DNA from: Mesostigma viride
Taxonomy: Eukaryota; Streptophyta; Mesostigmatophyceae; Mesostigmatales; Mesostigmataceae
Length of the DNA stretch: 64,000 bases
Direction: 5' to 3'
Assembly: GCA_009746045.1 (NCBI GenBank)
Contig: RPFO01000448.1
Location: 1,660,547 to 1,724,546, forward strand
The notes below the pieces were generated by a model that saw only the letters and a program-made list of their open reading frames with translations, had not been told where the DNA came from and ran no database searches. A program made the translations under genes and the position numbers. Shown here in pieces: positions 23,106-35,500 of the stretch. How positions within the stretch are numbered: the first letter of the stretch is position 1; each line of letters starts with the position of its first letter.

Positions 23106-23624
23106 GGTAATGTCTACAATATGCTCCCTAGTAGAAGCGAAATGAGTGAGAATGTTTCACACCGTTGATTTAACCGATTGTTTCTTAATTGTTTAACACT
23201 AGAAGTTAATCTCTGTTTAATTTGCGCCATTTGGCGAGCATTGAATGGAGCCTGAACCTACCGGGGGGAATCATGCGGGGGAATCTTGCGGGGAAAAATT
23301 CAGAACGTGACTTTATTGCGAAGTCCTAGGTACTACATTTTGCTTGGGTATGTACGGTACTTCAGTTTCGTCACTGAAATTTTTCCCTTCAGTGTTGCGT
23401 TGGTGTTTCGTACGTTCTGCTGAAATTTTCGTGTTCAGTGCTTAGATCACAATTTGATCCCGGCGCAAAATGATTGGCTGTACGGTAGGAACCAAAAACG
23501 AAACTATATGTATCAAAGTTCCACAGCGCTTGCTGAATTTGCCCCGGAAGCCCGGGGGCACTTTCCCCGCTGAAAAGGGTGTCCGCGGAAGCGTGTTGTA
23601 GTCATCCTCCGGGGGCGCCGGCCC
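23106..23624. other. Spacer, no gene recognised
   Basis: AT-rich sequence. A repeated phrase around CTGAAATTTTCCC/GTGTTCAGTG (23365-23440) suggests decayed repeats, but no element end could be defined. Confidence 0.4.
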
Positions 23625-23790
23625 GGAGGATTGATGTACGTGGCGACTGGAGAGCGGCCGAGCCACGGAGACATCGATGAGCAGGTGGCAACCCTGCCCA
23701 TCTGCCCATTAGCCATATTCATAACTGAGAATGATAAGTTACGGAGGTGAGACCGGCATTCAACATAAGGAAATTAAACCCCGAACAGGA
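23625..23790 (-). mobile_element. Two short REL LINE fragments
   Basis: The stretch 23640-23705 matches the HLLIDVSVARPLS segment in reverse. The part 23722-23790 matches the 3' UTR end (GAGAATGATAAGTTACGG). The region between coding and terminal 3' UTR is deleted. Confidence 0.6.
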
Positions 23791-24024
23791 GGAAAAAATG
23801 GTTTGGACTTAGGACTTATGTTTTTGCAAAACTAGCTTAGCCCTAATTACCGGGAGAAGACAAGTGTATACAATACGGAAACTGACCGTATGTTGCGGGA
23901 CGGGGAAGACAACTAGTGGAAAACTCGAATAGGCAGGTAAAACCGTCCGGTAAGTTGACCTTGACGGGGTAACATAACCTTGACACCAGTCACACATAGG
24001 AGGGCCTCGAGCAGCACGTGACCC
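23791..24024. other. Short spacer, nothing recognised
   Basis: No coding, no defined repeat end. Confidence 0.4.
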
Positions 24025-24530
24025 CGGCCCCTCGCGTTGCAGATGACTAGGCAGCCCGTGATGGGCAGCACGCTGGCTACCGAGCTCCCCCACCTCTCCA
24101 CCATCTCCACCGCCACCTCCACTCTCGTTGTCTCCGCCTCCACCGCCACCACCTCCACCACCGCCTCCACCACCTCCACCACCGACGCCATCACCGCGCC
24201 CAGCTCCGTGACATCGACACTTAGCGCCTCCAAGACAACGCCATCGCCATTGAGTGCCTGCAAATTAACACCGCAGGCCTCACCGCCCAGTACGTGGTGA
24301 AGGACATTGCCGCCAAGCCAGCCCCCGCTGGCCCGCCGGCAGTGCTCCTCCCCACCAGACCTGGGCGGACATGCTGAAGCACCACACCACCTCCACCGGC
24401 CCTCCACCATCGCGGCACAGCTTAAGCAACAAACGCTCGACCTCCGCGAGGAGGCCGAGCTTGACAAGCGCGGCCTTAACGCCGTTGTTGTCAACAACTT
24501 CGACCTAGTGGAAGGTGAGAACTCCGTGGG
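24025..24530 (+). mobile_element. ORF1-only element, diverged copy E
   Basis: It shares the order of the family but with many changes: a Thr/Ser-rich coiled linker built from ACCTCCACC units, GTGAAGGACATTGCCGCC, GGGCGGACATGCT, GCGAGGAGGCCGA and the NNFD.VEGEN counterpart of VKHFDQPAGE. It breaks off near 24530. Confidence 0.55.
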
Positions 24531-24959
24531 CCGTAATCATGCCCCATGCATGATTACGACACATACATGCAACCATATAGTCACTAGAGGGGGATATAAT
24601 CCTATAACATGACACCAGGCTGTTAGCTAGCCGTCATGACTGGACTTGGTCACGCCGCGCCCAATCCTGGAAACTCAGCCGTAGGATCGGCACAAAAATC
24701 CCAGTATAAAAAGATTGGGGGCATGTAGGAGTAGAAATAAGAAATGCATTCTCGCGAGTGGCCGGGGATCGTCCGATCTCACGAAAAAAGTGGCGCAGCG
24801 CCGGCGGATTCATAGTCCCAAACAATCCTTTCCGAATCTGCACTGTACACTGGGAAGTGGGGCTTTTTGCCTTCTGGGGCGTACGCGTGGGAAATTTTGC
24901 ATGAGGTAGGGAAGTTAGAAAATAATAGCCTGTAAGTCGGAAAAAAGGCTAACAGGAGG
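24531..24959. other. Spacer, no gene recognised
   Basis: No recognisable coding. A small palindrome around GCATGATTACG (24538-24556) is visible. Confidence 0.4.
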
Positions 24960-25760
24960 AAAAAAAGCCGGAGGAAAAAAAGCCTGAAAAGAAGAACCCT
25001 AAAGAAAATAATAAAAATGTGACACGAGCATGCAAGGATCAAGCCAGCTAAGGTACGACTAACTACAACACAAACTACGACAGGCAGCAACATCGCTGCC
25101 GGCCGACCAGGCCTGGGAAGGATCTAGACCGCATGGGTCGCGCGACAAAGTCGGCCCAGATGCGCGGCGGAATAGCACATCAGCCACGGTGGGAGTGAGG
25201 GCAAGGGACAGGCGCTGCCACCTGGCAATACAAGGACCACATCCGAACAGACCATCCATAGGGCAGTTTGACCCTCGAGGTTGACCTGCGGTCTTCACGC
25301 CGCTGGCAGCACTCGTGGAAAAACGCCGCCGTCTTGGGGCCCGGATGGCCCCTAACTCCTCAAAGACAAAGGGGATGACCCGGTGGGGCCCCACATTGCC
25401 GTAGGAGGCAAACTTGTCTCGCTCCGCCACAGCAGCAGCAGCAGCGCTGGCGTCCACAGCCGCCCGGAGGATGTGGCGAACGGAGAGCGGCCGAGCCACG
25501 GAGACATCGATGAGCAGGTGGCAACCCTACCCATCGTAGTCAAGGACGGTAATGTTGGGCCGGTCGTTGGGTGAGTAGACGGCGGCCTTGGCATCCGCGT
25601 CCTCGATCGCATTTGATGGTGAATCGAGTGGGGAAAGACCGACCGAACCAAGGCACACACCACCCGGAGAAGAGAGGTGTGGAGATAGAGGAGCACGAAT
25701 ACATCCTCGTAACACATGGGAATATCCCAGGTTCTTCGGAGGTGTACGTAACACGAGGAA
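24960..25760 (-). pseudogene. REL-type LINE fragment (minus), copy-2 subtype
   Basis: The minus strand reads LYLHTSLLRVVCALVRSVFP, then NDRPNITVLDYDG with the endonuclease core, SVARPLSVRHILRAAVDA, GNVGPHRVIPFVFEEL, and a broken end with HSLALTPTVADVLFRR-like text. Frameshifts lie near 25540 and 25330. A 3' UTR follows down to about 24960. Confidence 0.75.
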
Positions 25761-26546
25761 CTGGAGCTACCATCAATAGGGCATACAAGATTAGTTCATC
25801 AATAGGTCGTATAAGTCATCACGCTAGCCTCCACGTCCGGGAATACTTCGCCCACCTCGAGGACCAGCACGGCAAGTACGCCTGAATCCGTTTGTGCCAC
25901 GCCCAACGGCCAGTAGGCGGCGCACAACCGGCGCCCTGGATGTTGTCCGGCTCGCCGCCGCAGCAGCTGGACCTGTGGTATTTCGGCCCTCCAGTCCCGG
26001 CTGCTCTCGGGGCGCTCCACCCGGTCGCCTCCGCCGCTCAGTCCACTAGGGGCCGCCCGCCCAGCACCATCCGCGGGCGTCCCGGTGCCGCCCACGCCGA
26101 GCAGTACTACACGTTTCCGCCCCTGACGGAGCCCCTGGCCGACCCCGACGAGCTACCGCCGTTCACCGAGACCGAGCTGTGCATCGCCGCCAAATAACTC
26201 CGCTTTTACGCCGCTGTACTGTAGGACCTGACCAGCTCCCCGCCCCGGTGACTAAACTGGCGGCGCTCACGGGATTCCTGCTTGACGTCTGCAACCGGAT
26301 CCTACTCGCCGACGAGCTGGTACCTTGTCTGACAAATTTTCCATATCGCTGGCTGGGAGACCTAGATCCACCCCCTATGTCTGCCACTAGGTAGTTGATC
26401 ACGAAAGGTGCGGGCTCCCTTCCGGCGCTTGGCTGTAACGCTGGACCGCTCCACGCGAGGAGGTTGCAGCAATGACTTGCAAATTTTGCAATTCTCATGC
26501 TAGTCGATGATCGAAGTAAAGAGGCTGCCCCCCTGGACGACTGAAG
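25761..26546 (+). other. Retroelement-like debris downstream of the ABCG gene
   Basis: Two weak hints of coding on the plus strand. HVREYFAHLEDQHGKYA, stopped at 25885, resembles the SAM-like N-domain of tyrosine recombinases. KLAALTGFLLDVCNRILLAD (26252-26311) resembles the segment before the first RT block of LINEs. Neither is long enough to name. No TTACA (complement of the algal poly(A) signal) was seen just below the ABCG stop. Confidence 0.3.
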
Positions 26547-29500
26547 TCATGGTGCGTCCTCTCTCAGCTGCAACAAAGTCGTGCTTGTGGCTGCTGCTTC
26601 AGTGGAGCTCTCCGCCTTCTGTACCCCTGGAAGGTTTGTATTTATCACGTACTGGGCGGTGTGCTTGAGTTTGAAGGTGTGGTAGTACAGCCCTAGAAGG
26701 CCTATGATGCGGAACCCCACGACGAGGATGATGAGGCAGACCGCATCCAGCCAGATGCTGAGCTCAAAGTTGAATCGCCTCAGCACCTTGTTCCCGGTCA
26801 ACAAGTTCTTGTCCGTCTCCGTCAGATGGGCCGAGTTGTTCGGGTCATAGAACAGCCGGTCTTCCTGCACGCGGGAACATCATTTCAAGGATAGTCATTG
26901 CGGAAAAACAAACGAGTGACGCTGGTCAAACCCACAACCCGGGTGGCTATTGAGGGACTGGGCATGCAAGGCATGCAGAATCGATCGTCCGGCATTCCCA
27001 AGGCAAGAAATGATCCCAGGCAGAGGAACAAAAGGCAAATGAATACATGCATTCATTCAAACATGCTGAAGACCCACATGGCATTTGTGGTGGTGATATC
27101 AAACTTGACTAGCCCACAAAGTGTGTGCAATGCATGTTTGAACATCCATTACTTGTGTTGCTCCCGCGTGAGTAGCACATAGGTGCTATATGACCCAACA
27201 CATCTGGCCTGAAACTTATCCTTTCCCCCTACACAACAAACCATTACTTTTACCCAATAGGCAGGTAATGCCCATGAGATTTTCTGTTTCAGAAAAGGCA
27301 GGCAGCTACAACACTTTGTTTCTTACAACCAGAAAGAACACGACGCCACAAGAGAGAGAGGGCACCTGCTGGAGGGGGGAGACACCTGCTGGCCAAACTG
27401 TTATGCGAAGAAGGAAAATGTGCATTCATTGACCATAAACATGCTCGCTTACATGGACATGGCTCTGTGGTTGCGACTACCAAGAAAGAATCATAGCGAA
27501 TTAGCTATAAAAATCTATTCAGACTTATAAACCTTGACCAAAACCCCATCTAGCTGAGCTAAAAACAAAATTTTGGAATCCCAACCAATGCTTCCTCCTT
27601 CTCATGTTATCCCGTCCCCCTCTGCCCATCCCCCCTGGGCTCCCTTTCTCGCGATCCTGCCATTCCCTGTCCCACCCCTTTCTTGCCTCCCCTGCAACAC
27701 GATCACCTCACAATTCTTGCCCACCCGCTTCCCCTCTCCCCCTGATCAGTGTGATATTTTTCTCCTTGCCCCCTTCCCCCCCTCCCCCCCTTCCCCCCTT
27801 CCCCCCTTCCCCCTTCCCCCTTCCCCCTTCCCCCTTCCCCCTTCCCCTTCCCTTCCCCCTTCCCCCTTCCCCCCTTCCCCCTCCCCCCTCCCCCTCCCCC
27901 CTCCCCCCCCCCCCCCTCCCCCCTCCCCCCTCCCCCTCCCCCTCCCCTCCCCCCTCCCCCCTCCCCCCCTCCCCCCCTCCCCCCCCCCCCTCCCCCCCCC
28001 CCTCCCCCCCTCCCCCCTCCCCTCCCCCCTCCCCCCCTCCCCCTCCCCCCTCCCCCCTCCCCCTCCCCCCTCCCCCCTCCCCCCTCCCCCCTCCCCCCCC
28101 TCCCCCTCCCCCCTCCCCTCCCCCCCTCCCCCTCCCCCCCTCCCCCCCTCCCCCCTCCCCCCCTCCCCCCCCCCCCCTCCCCTCCCCCCTCCCCCCTTCC
28201 CCCTTCCCCCCTTCCCCCCTTCCCCCCTTCCCCCCTTTCCCCCTTAACCCCTTTCCCCCCCCGCCCCACTTCCTGAACGCACCATCTCGTTGCGCATGAG
28301 CCCCTCATATCCGTAGCTCATGAAGCTGATCTTCTCGAGCCACACCCACGCGTCGTTGAGCCGCTCGCGGTTGGCCAGCAGCCCGCTCGTGAGAATGAAA
28401 GGAATGATGGTCATGGGGGTGAGCGCGACCGCCAGCGCTGGGTTGGGGGCGAGCGCGCCCACCATGATGCCGATGCTCTGCGCAGCAAACGCGACCAGCA
28501 TGATGATGCTGTACGTGATGAAGAAGTAGCTGGCCCCCGGGCGCAGGCCCGCCATGAAGTAGACGATGATGTTGAAGATGAGCGGGAAGAAGAGCTGGAA
28601 GGGGGCCTCGGAGACGTTCTTGCTGAGGTAATACGCGCCGACAGTGTAAAAGTCGGACGCGACCTCGCGCATGAAGATCTTTTTCTCGATCGGGAAGATG
28701 AGGACCGCGCTCAGCATCGCGGTCAGACCCTGGTTCAGGGGCACAAAGAAGAGGAGACCGGAACGGTCCTGAACGCCCGCAACGCTGTTCTGGACGTCGA
28801 GGAAGATGAGACCCGTGATCAGCCCGAAGAAGAGCGTCTGCGCCACACGCGCGCGCATGCCCACCTTGTCCCGCATGTAGTTGCGCCAGTTGCGCACACC
28901 CAGGATCCAGATCTGGCCCCAGTAGCCGAGCGGAACCCAGTTCTCCGCCCTGTGGGACAGGTGGCGCGCTCAAGTGCATACAGGTGGCAGTGCTCGAGCA
29001 GAGACCACAGAGCATGAGACCGATCGTGCCAAACAAAATGGCAAGGGGGGGAAATAACCGGGAAGCTGACCAGGCAATCCGGGTTGGGGTGCCGGTAAGA
29101 AGAAGAGTTCACAGGCATCGCTATATCTGGTCAGTGGAATTGTAGTCCGTACGTGACAGTACCTTTGCTACAAGTTGTCCTTACCTGGACAAGAATACTT
29201 GTATTACCGCAGTGGTCAAAATCGCTTTGCGACAAAATACTTTACGACTTGACCTCGCAAACTGCTATTGATGGGCTTCATTTTTTGTCGCAAAGTTCAA
29301 ATGTTACCGCGCCGCGCGGCGCCGCGCCACAATTTTCGCGATATTATTACATGAGACAACTAGTATTATTTAATGAAGTATATATTATAATCAGTATTCC
29401 TTGCTACCCGATTGATCATCAATCAAATCACTTAGGTAGGCTATTCATTGATTAATAAGGTAGGTACAAGCCTACTGACCATAAACCAAGTCTATCGGCT

Positions 29501-32500
29501 CGCAAACATAAAACTGTGCCTTCATTTTGGGTCGCAAACTAGAAATTTCACCTTGTTTTGGGGTCACAAAGTAGTTTGTCGCAAAGTGATTTTGACCACT
29601 ACGGTATGAGAAAAGGTGCGGCAGATGGGGAACTCCCAGTGAAAAACCACCGGTGAAAAACCACCAGGAATGTCCCCAATGGTGCTACCCGTGGACATTC
29701 ACATAGCTTCTGTTACTGTCCATTATACTATCGAGCAACCATTCAAGGTAAAACTAGCCATGCGCCCAACAGCAAGACGCAGCCAAACAGGAACTATCGG
29801 CTACAGAACTCCAGCAGCGGCATCCACAATGGCTGCCTCCACAATTGTGTACCAATACCTGGAGTATGATAGTCTACTGGCTACCAGGGAGCAAGGAGCT
29901 AGGCTGTATTTAAATAGGCTTGGTGGGAGCAAGACTCCAGGCTGGCTGTATTTAAATAGGCTTGGTGGGAGCGAGACTCCAGGCTGGTCAGAGTAACCGG
30001 CTGGAGCAGATGCCAGTACCACACTGACACACATAATAGATCATACATCCAACTCAGTCATGGGCAGCGCACGCAACACTCATAGTCATGGGCAATGCAC
30101 GCGTCTATTTGAAAGTCGTTTCAGCCTCAGAAAACAGGCAAAGTGAAAGATCGCATTTGGCCCTTGCTCCTCATGCCAAAGCGATGGATCGAATGCGCCC
30201 TCCCACTGCCCCCATCGAATGACGGACCGGATTCCCTTGCAGAATTGCTCACCAACCCAAAAAATGGACAGGACTCCAGTGCTCATCTGCCCACAGAACA
30301 AAGAACCAGACCCCTTTGCTCATCTGCCCAAAGAATGAGGAATCAGAATCCCTTGCTCACCGGCCTACAGAACAAACAACCAGACCCCTTTGCTCATCTG
30401 CCCATAGAATGAGGAATCAGAATCCCTTGCTCACCGGCCTACAGAACAAAGAACCAGACCCCTTTGCTCATCTGCCCATAGAATGAGGAATCAGAATCCC
30501 TTGCTCACCGGCCAACAGAACAAAGAACCAGACCCCTTTGCTCATCTGCCCATAGAATGAGGAATCAGAATCCCTTGCTCACCGGCCTACAGAACAAAGA
30601 ACCAGACCCCTTTGCTCATCTGCCCAAAGAATGAGGAATCAGAATCCCTTGCTCACCGGCCTACAGAATAAAGAACCGGACCCTTTGCTCATCTGCCCAA
30701 AGAATGAGGAATCAGAATCCCTTGCTCACCGGCCTACAGAACAAACAACCAGACCCCTTTGCTCATCTGCCCAAAGAATGAGGAATCAGAATCCCTTGCT
30801 CACCGGCCTACAGAACAAAGAAACAGACCCCTTTGCTCATCTGCCCAAAGAATGAGGAGTAAGAATCCCTTGCTCACCGGCCTACAGAACAAAGAAACCA
30901 GACCCCTTTGCTCATCTGCCCAAAGAATGAGAAATCAGAATCCCTTGCTCACCGGCCCAAGGTCTTGCGCCGCTCGATCTTGCTCCGCGCGCGCGAGGGC
31001 GCTGGCCGGATCGCGGGCGGAAGTGACATCTGGCGCAAGCCCATCGCGGACGCCTTGAACGCGCCCACAAAGTCCACGCCCTCGTTGCCGATCCCCCTGG
31101 TCTGCTTCATGAGCTCGGCGATGTAGTGATCGGCTGGGTTGTAGTTGGGCGGGCAAGGCAACCCGATCGCGTCAAAGTGGTTGATTGCGTGGCTGGCGGG
31201 GCCTGCGTAGGCGACGCCCCCGCGGTGGAGGATGAGAAGGTCATCAAACAGGTTGCAGATGTTGGAAGATGGCTGGTGGATGGTGGACAGCACGATCTTG
31301 CCCGCGGTCGCCAGCTGCTTGAGAATGAGCATCACGCTCTCCGCGGTGAAGCTGTCGAGGCCGGACGTCGGCTCGTCCACGAATAGCTGGGGGTGGGTGT
31401 AGGTTACATGTGTGTGCGGTGTGTGGGGTGGGGTGGGGGGCCATGTGTTCACGTCGTATCAGGAAATTGTCCTTGAAGGCAAGTGCTGCTTCGGGAATTC
31501 AGGAGGCAGAGAGTGAGGCGATGGGTGGGGCGTTTTAATATGCCTGCCTGCTTGTGTGAAGGCCCCGCGTATCGCGGCCGTAATCACCAGCACAAGGCCG
31601 AATGTGGTAAACAGGTCGACTGGGCAGCCAGGAGGCAGAGAGTGAGGCGATGGGTGGGGCGTTTCAATATGCCTGCCTGCTTGTGTGAAGGCCCCGCGTA
31701 CCGCGGCCGTAATCACCAGCACAAGGCCAAATGTGGTAACCAGGTCGACAGGGCAGCCAGGAGGCAGAGAGTGAGGCGATGGGTGGGGCGTTTTAATATG
31801 CCTGCCTGCTTGTGTGAAGGCCCCGCGTATCGCGGCCGTAATCACCAGCACAAGGCCAAATGTGGTAACCAGGTCTACAGGGCAGCTACTTGGGTAAATG
31901 GGTTCATGACAAGTAAGGGTGGGCGGTTTGATGCACATGAGTGTGGATGATTTGCAGCTGGGCGCGCGCATGTACGTGCGTGTACATGTGTGTGTGTGTG
32001 TGTGGTAGAGGAAGGGGGTGGGGTACGAGGGAGGTGCCATGTGGGTGTGTGTTTCTGTCTCTCTTGGCACGCAGGTTTACGCGCACACAAGCACTTGTGT
32101 CCTTGATAGTAAGTAGGTCGTTGAACGTGAAGTGCGGCCACAAAGCATGAAAGCCCCATGCCCACCCTCATCAACACCCGTTGAACGCACCACGGGCGGG
32201 TCGGCGATAATTTCAATACCGATGTTGACACGCTTCCGCTCGCCGCCACTAAGACCCCCCATCGTCGGGTTGCCCACGATGTTGTCCGCCACGTTGGAGA
32301 GGCCCAGGGTCTCCAGGGTTTTCTGCGGTTCACGCATCGAGAGACAGGCAAGGCACTGATGCAGGTGAGTGGTGACCCTGCTTGATGATGTGCCGATGGA
32401 GTAAGGGCAATCCAGAGGCAGGCGCCGTGGAATTCTGCGAGCCTAGAGGTGGCTACAAGCCAGCAGCACGAGTTGTTAGATGAAACACGGACTGTGCGCA

Positions 32501-35500
32501 CCATATACCCCAAACAGGGCCTATTACTAACCAGCATGCGATCATATAGATATGGCGTATGGACAGTGTGCACCACAGACACAAAGAGTACTGGTTCTTA
32601 CAGGTTCTTCTACAGTATACTCCATTTGTTCTTATACGGCAGTGATTATGTTCTTTAGGTTCTTATACGGCATATGTGATTATATTCAATAGGTTCTTAT
32701 ACGGCATCGATGATGATCAAAACGACAACCAGCGCATCGATGATTATGTTCATCTATGGCATGTGGTATGTGTGCCGGGCGTGAGGATGGGGCTGTGACA
32801 GGGAGGATGGCCGCAACTATAAAAAATGAAATGTCTAGTAAGCTTTGCAAGAGCCACAGCTGACAGGGTACGATTTCCTAATTGGATATCTAGTCAAAAC
32901 TAACGTCAATGACTCATGCGCTTGTCTGGCTACACACGCGTCTGCTGTTTAGATAAAGGCTGGTGCAATGACAAGAAAAGTGATTGCCGACAGCGGTGCT
33001 ACTTTTTCAGCGGGGGCAAAGCTGGCAGCCATTGCCGGCAAAAGGCAACCAGGTCCAAACTGTCTGCACCAGGACAGCCACCCATGATGCACGAAAACAC
33101 CTCCGATCGCTGCGTTGTTACAAAGATTGCAATACACTGCAACTGTTCAAACGCTGCACCGTTTAGTAATATGTTTGCCAAACTCGATTGCATCGGCGTA
33201 AGCCTGCAGCAGTTTGTCCGTGCCCAATGTGCCTCATGCGATTGAACAGCCACGAGGGGAGATGGGGAAGCGAAATCAAATCACCAGCAGGTACATGACA
33301 CTGTGGAACCAAAATGGCAACACAACGTGCTTTGTTCCCCCCCACCAAATGCTCCCATCCCACCCCATCCCACCCCATCCCACCCCATCCCACCCCATCC
33401 CACCCCATCCCACCCCATCCCACCCCATCCCACCCCATCCCACCCCATCCCACCCCATCCCACCCCATCCCACCCCATCCCACCCCATCCCACCCCATCC
33501 CACCCCATCCCACCCCATCCCACCCCATCCCACCCCATCCCACCCCATCCCACCCCATCCCACCCCATCCCACCCCATCCCACCCCATCCCACCCCATCC
33601 CACCCCATCCCACCCCATCCCACCCCATCCCACCCCATCCCACCCCATCCCACCCCATCCCACCCCATCCCACCCCATCCCACCCCTCCCACCCCCTCCC
33701 ACCCCTCCCACCCCCTCCCACCCCTCCCACCCCCTCCCACCCCATCCCACCCCATCCCACCCCATCCCACCCCATCCCACCCCATCCCACCCCATCCCAC
33801 CCCATCCCACCCCATCCCACCCCATCCCACCCCATCCCACCCCATCCCACCCCATCCCACCCCATCCCACCCCATCCCACCCCATCCCACCCCATCCCAC
33901 CCCATCCCACCCCATCCCACCCCATCCCACCCCATCCCACCCCATCCCACCCCATCCCACCCCATCCCACCCCATCCCACCCCATCCCACCCCATCCCAC
34001 CCCATCCCACCCCATCCCACCCCATCCCACCCCATCCCACCCCATCCCACCCCATCCCACCCCATCCCACCCCATCCCACCCCATCCCACCCCATCCCAC
34101 CCCATCCCACCCCATCCCACCCCATCCCACCCCATCCCACCCCATCCCACCCCATCCCACCCCATCCCACCCCATCCCACCCCATCCCACCCCATCCCAC
34201 CCCATCCCACCCCATCCCACCCCATCCCACCCCATCCCACCCCATCCCACCCCATCCCACCCCATCCCACCCCATCCCACCCCATCCCACCCCATCCCAC
34301 CCCATCCCACCCCATCCCACCCCATCCCACCCCATCCCACCCCATCCCACCCCTCCCACCCCCTCCCACCCCCTCCCACCCCCTCCCACCCCATCCCACC
34401 CCATCCCACCCCATCCCACCCCATCCCACCCCATCCCACCCCATCCCACCCCATCCCACCCCATCCCACCCCATCCCACCCCATCCCACCCCATCCCACC
34501 CCATCCCACCCCATCCCACCCCATCCCACCCCATCCCACCCCATCCCACCCCATCCCACCCCATCCCACCCCATCCCACCCCATCCCACCCCATCCCACC
34601 CCATCCCACCCCATCCCACCCCATCCCACCCCATCCCACCCCATCCCACCCCATCCCACCCCATCCCACCCCATCCCACCCCATCCCACCCCATCCCACC
34701 CCATCCCACCCCATCCCACCCCATCCCACCCCATCCCACCCCATCCCACCCCATCCCACCCCATCCCACCCCATCCCACCCCATCCCACCCCATCCCACC
34801 CCATCCCACCCCATCCCACCCCATCCCACCCCATCCCACCCCATCCCACCCCATCCCACCCCATCCCACCCCATCCCACCCCATCCCACCCCATCCCACC
34901 CCATCCCACCCCATCCCACCCCATCCCACCCCATCCCACCCCATCCCACCCCATCCCACCCCATCCCACCCCATCCCACCCCATCCCACCCCATCCCACC
35001 CCATCCCACCCCATCCCACCCCATCCCACCCCATCCCACCCCATCCCACCCCATCCCACCCCATCCCACCCCATCCCACCCCATCCCACCCCATCCCACC
35101 CCATCCCACCCCATCCCACCCCATCCCACCCCATCCCACCCCATCCCATTGTCACCATCTCAACCGATCCTCTCTGTCCTCTGACCCTCCAACCACCAAA
35201 GGTGACCCCATCCCACCCACGCCCGCTTCGCTCCCTCCCCACGTCCTCATCGCCCCATCTGCCCATCCTTTCCCCCACCTCCCCCCCCCCCCTTCCCCCC
35301 CAGGCCCTCCCTATCTTTGAAGGCTATCTGCGTGGAAGAAAGTGTTAGTTTCACTTAGGTTCATGGGGTCCTATAAGAGATGGCCACGTGGAGGGTGCTG
35401 GCTTGCATCCGCGATGGCTTGTAATGCAGCAATCTGTACTCGCATCCACAATGGGTCGAAATGCCGCCACCTATTGCTACTCACATTTACAATACACTGT

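Noticed and set aside
25799-25885. REYFAHLEDQHGKYA as a tyrosine recombinase (DIRS-like) remnant
   Set aside because: Only about 17 residues before a stop and no catalytic R..H..R..Y region nearby; too short to support.
27573-28308. Pro/Ser/Leu and Gly/Arg/Glu frames of 200-230 codons
   Set aside because: Compositional artefact of the CCCCCT tract in the last ABCG intron.
29207-29604. Classifying the ABCG-intron MITE as hAT because of AGTGG-like ends
   Set aside because: No 8-bp duplication flanks it; TA on both sides fits Tc1/mariner better.
30286-30958. CRISPR array suggested by regular 74-bp spacing
   Set aside because: Units are identical end to end with no unique spacers, and the locus is a eukaryotic intron.
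33163-35348. Seven open frames of 620-680 codons on both strands (MGWDGVGWGG... and PTPSHPIPPH...)
   Set aside because: They are translations of a stop-free decamer array in an ABCG intron, not proteins.
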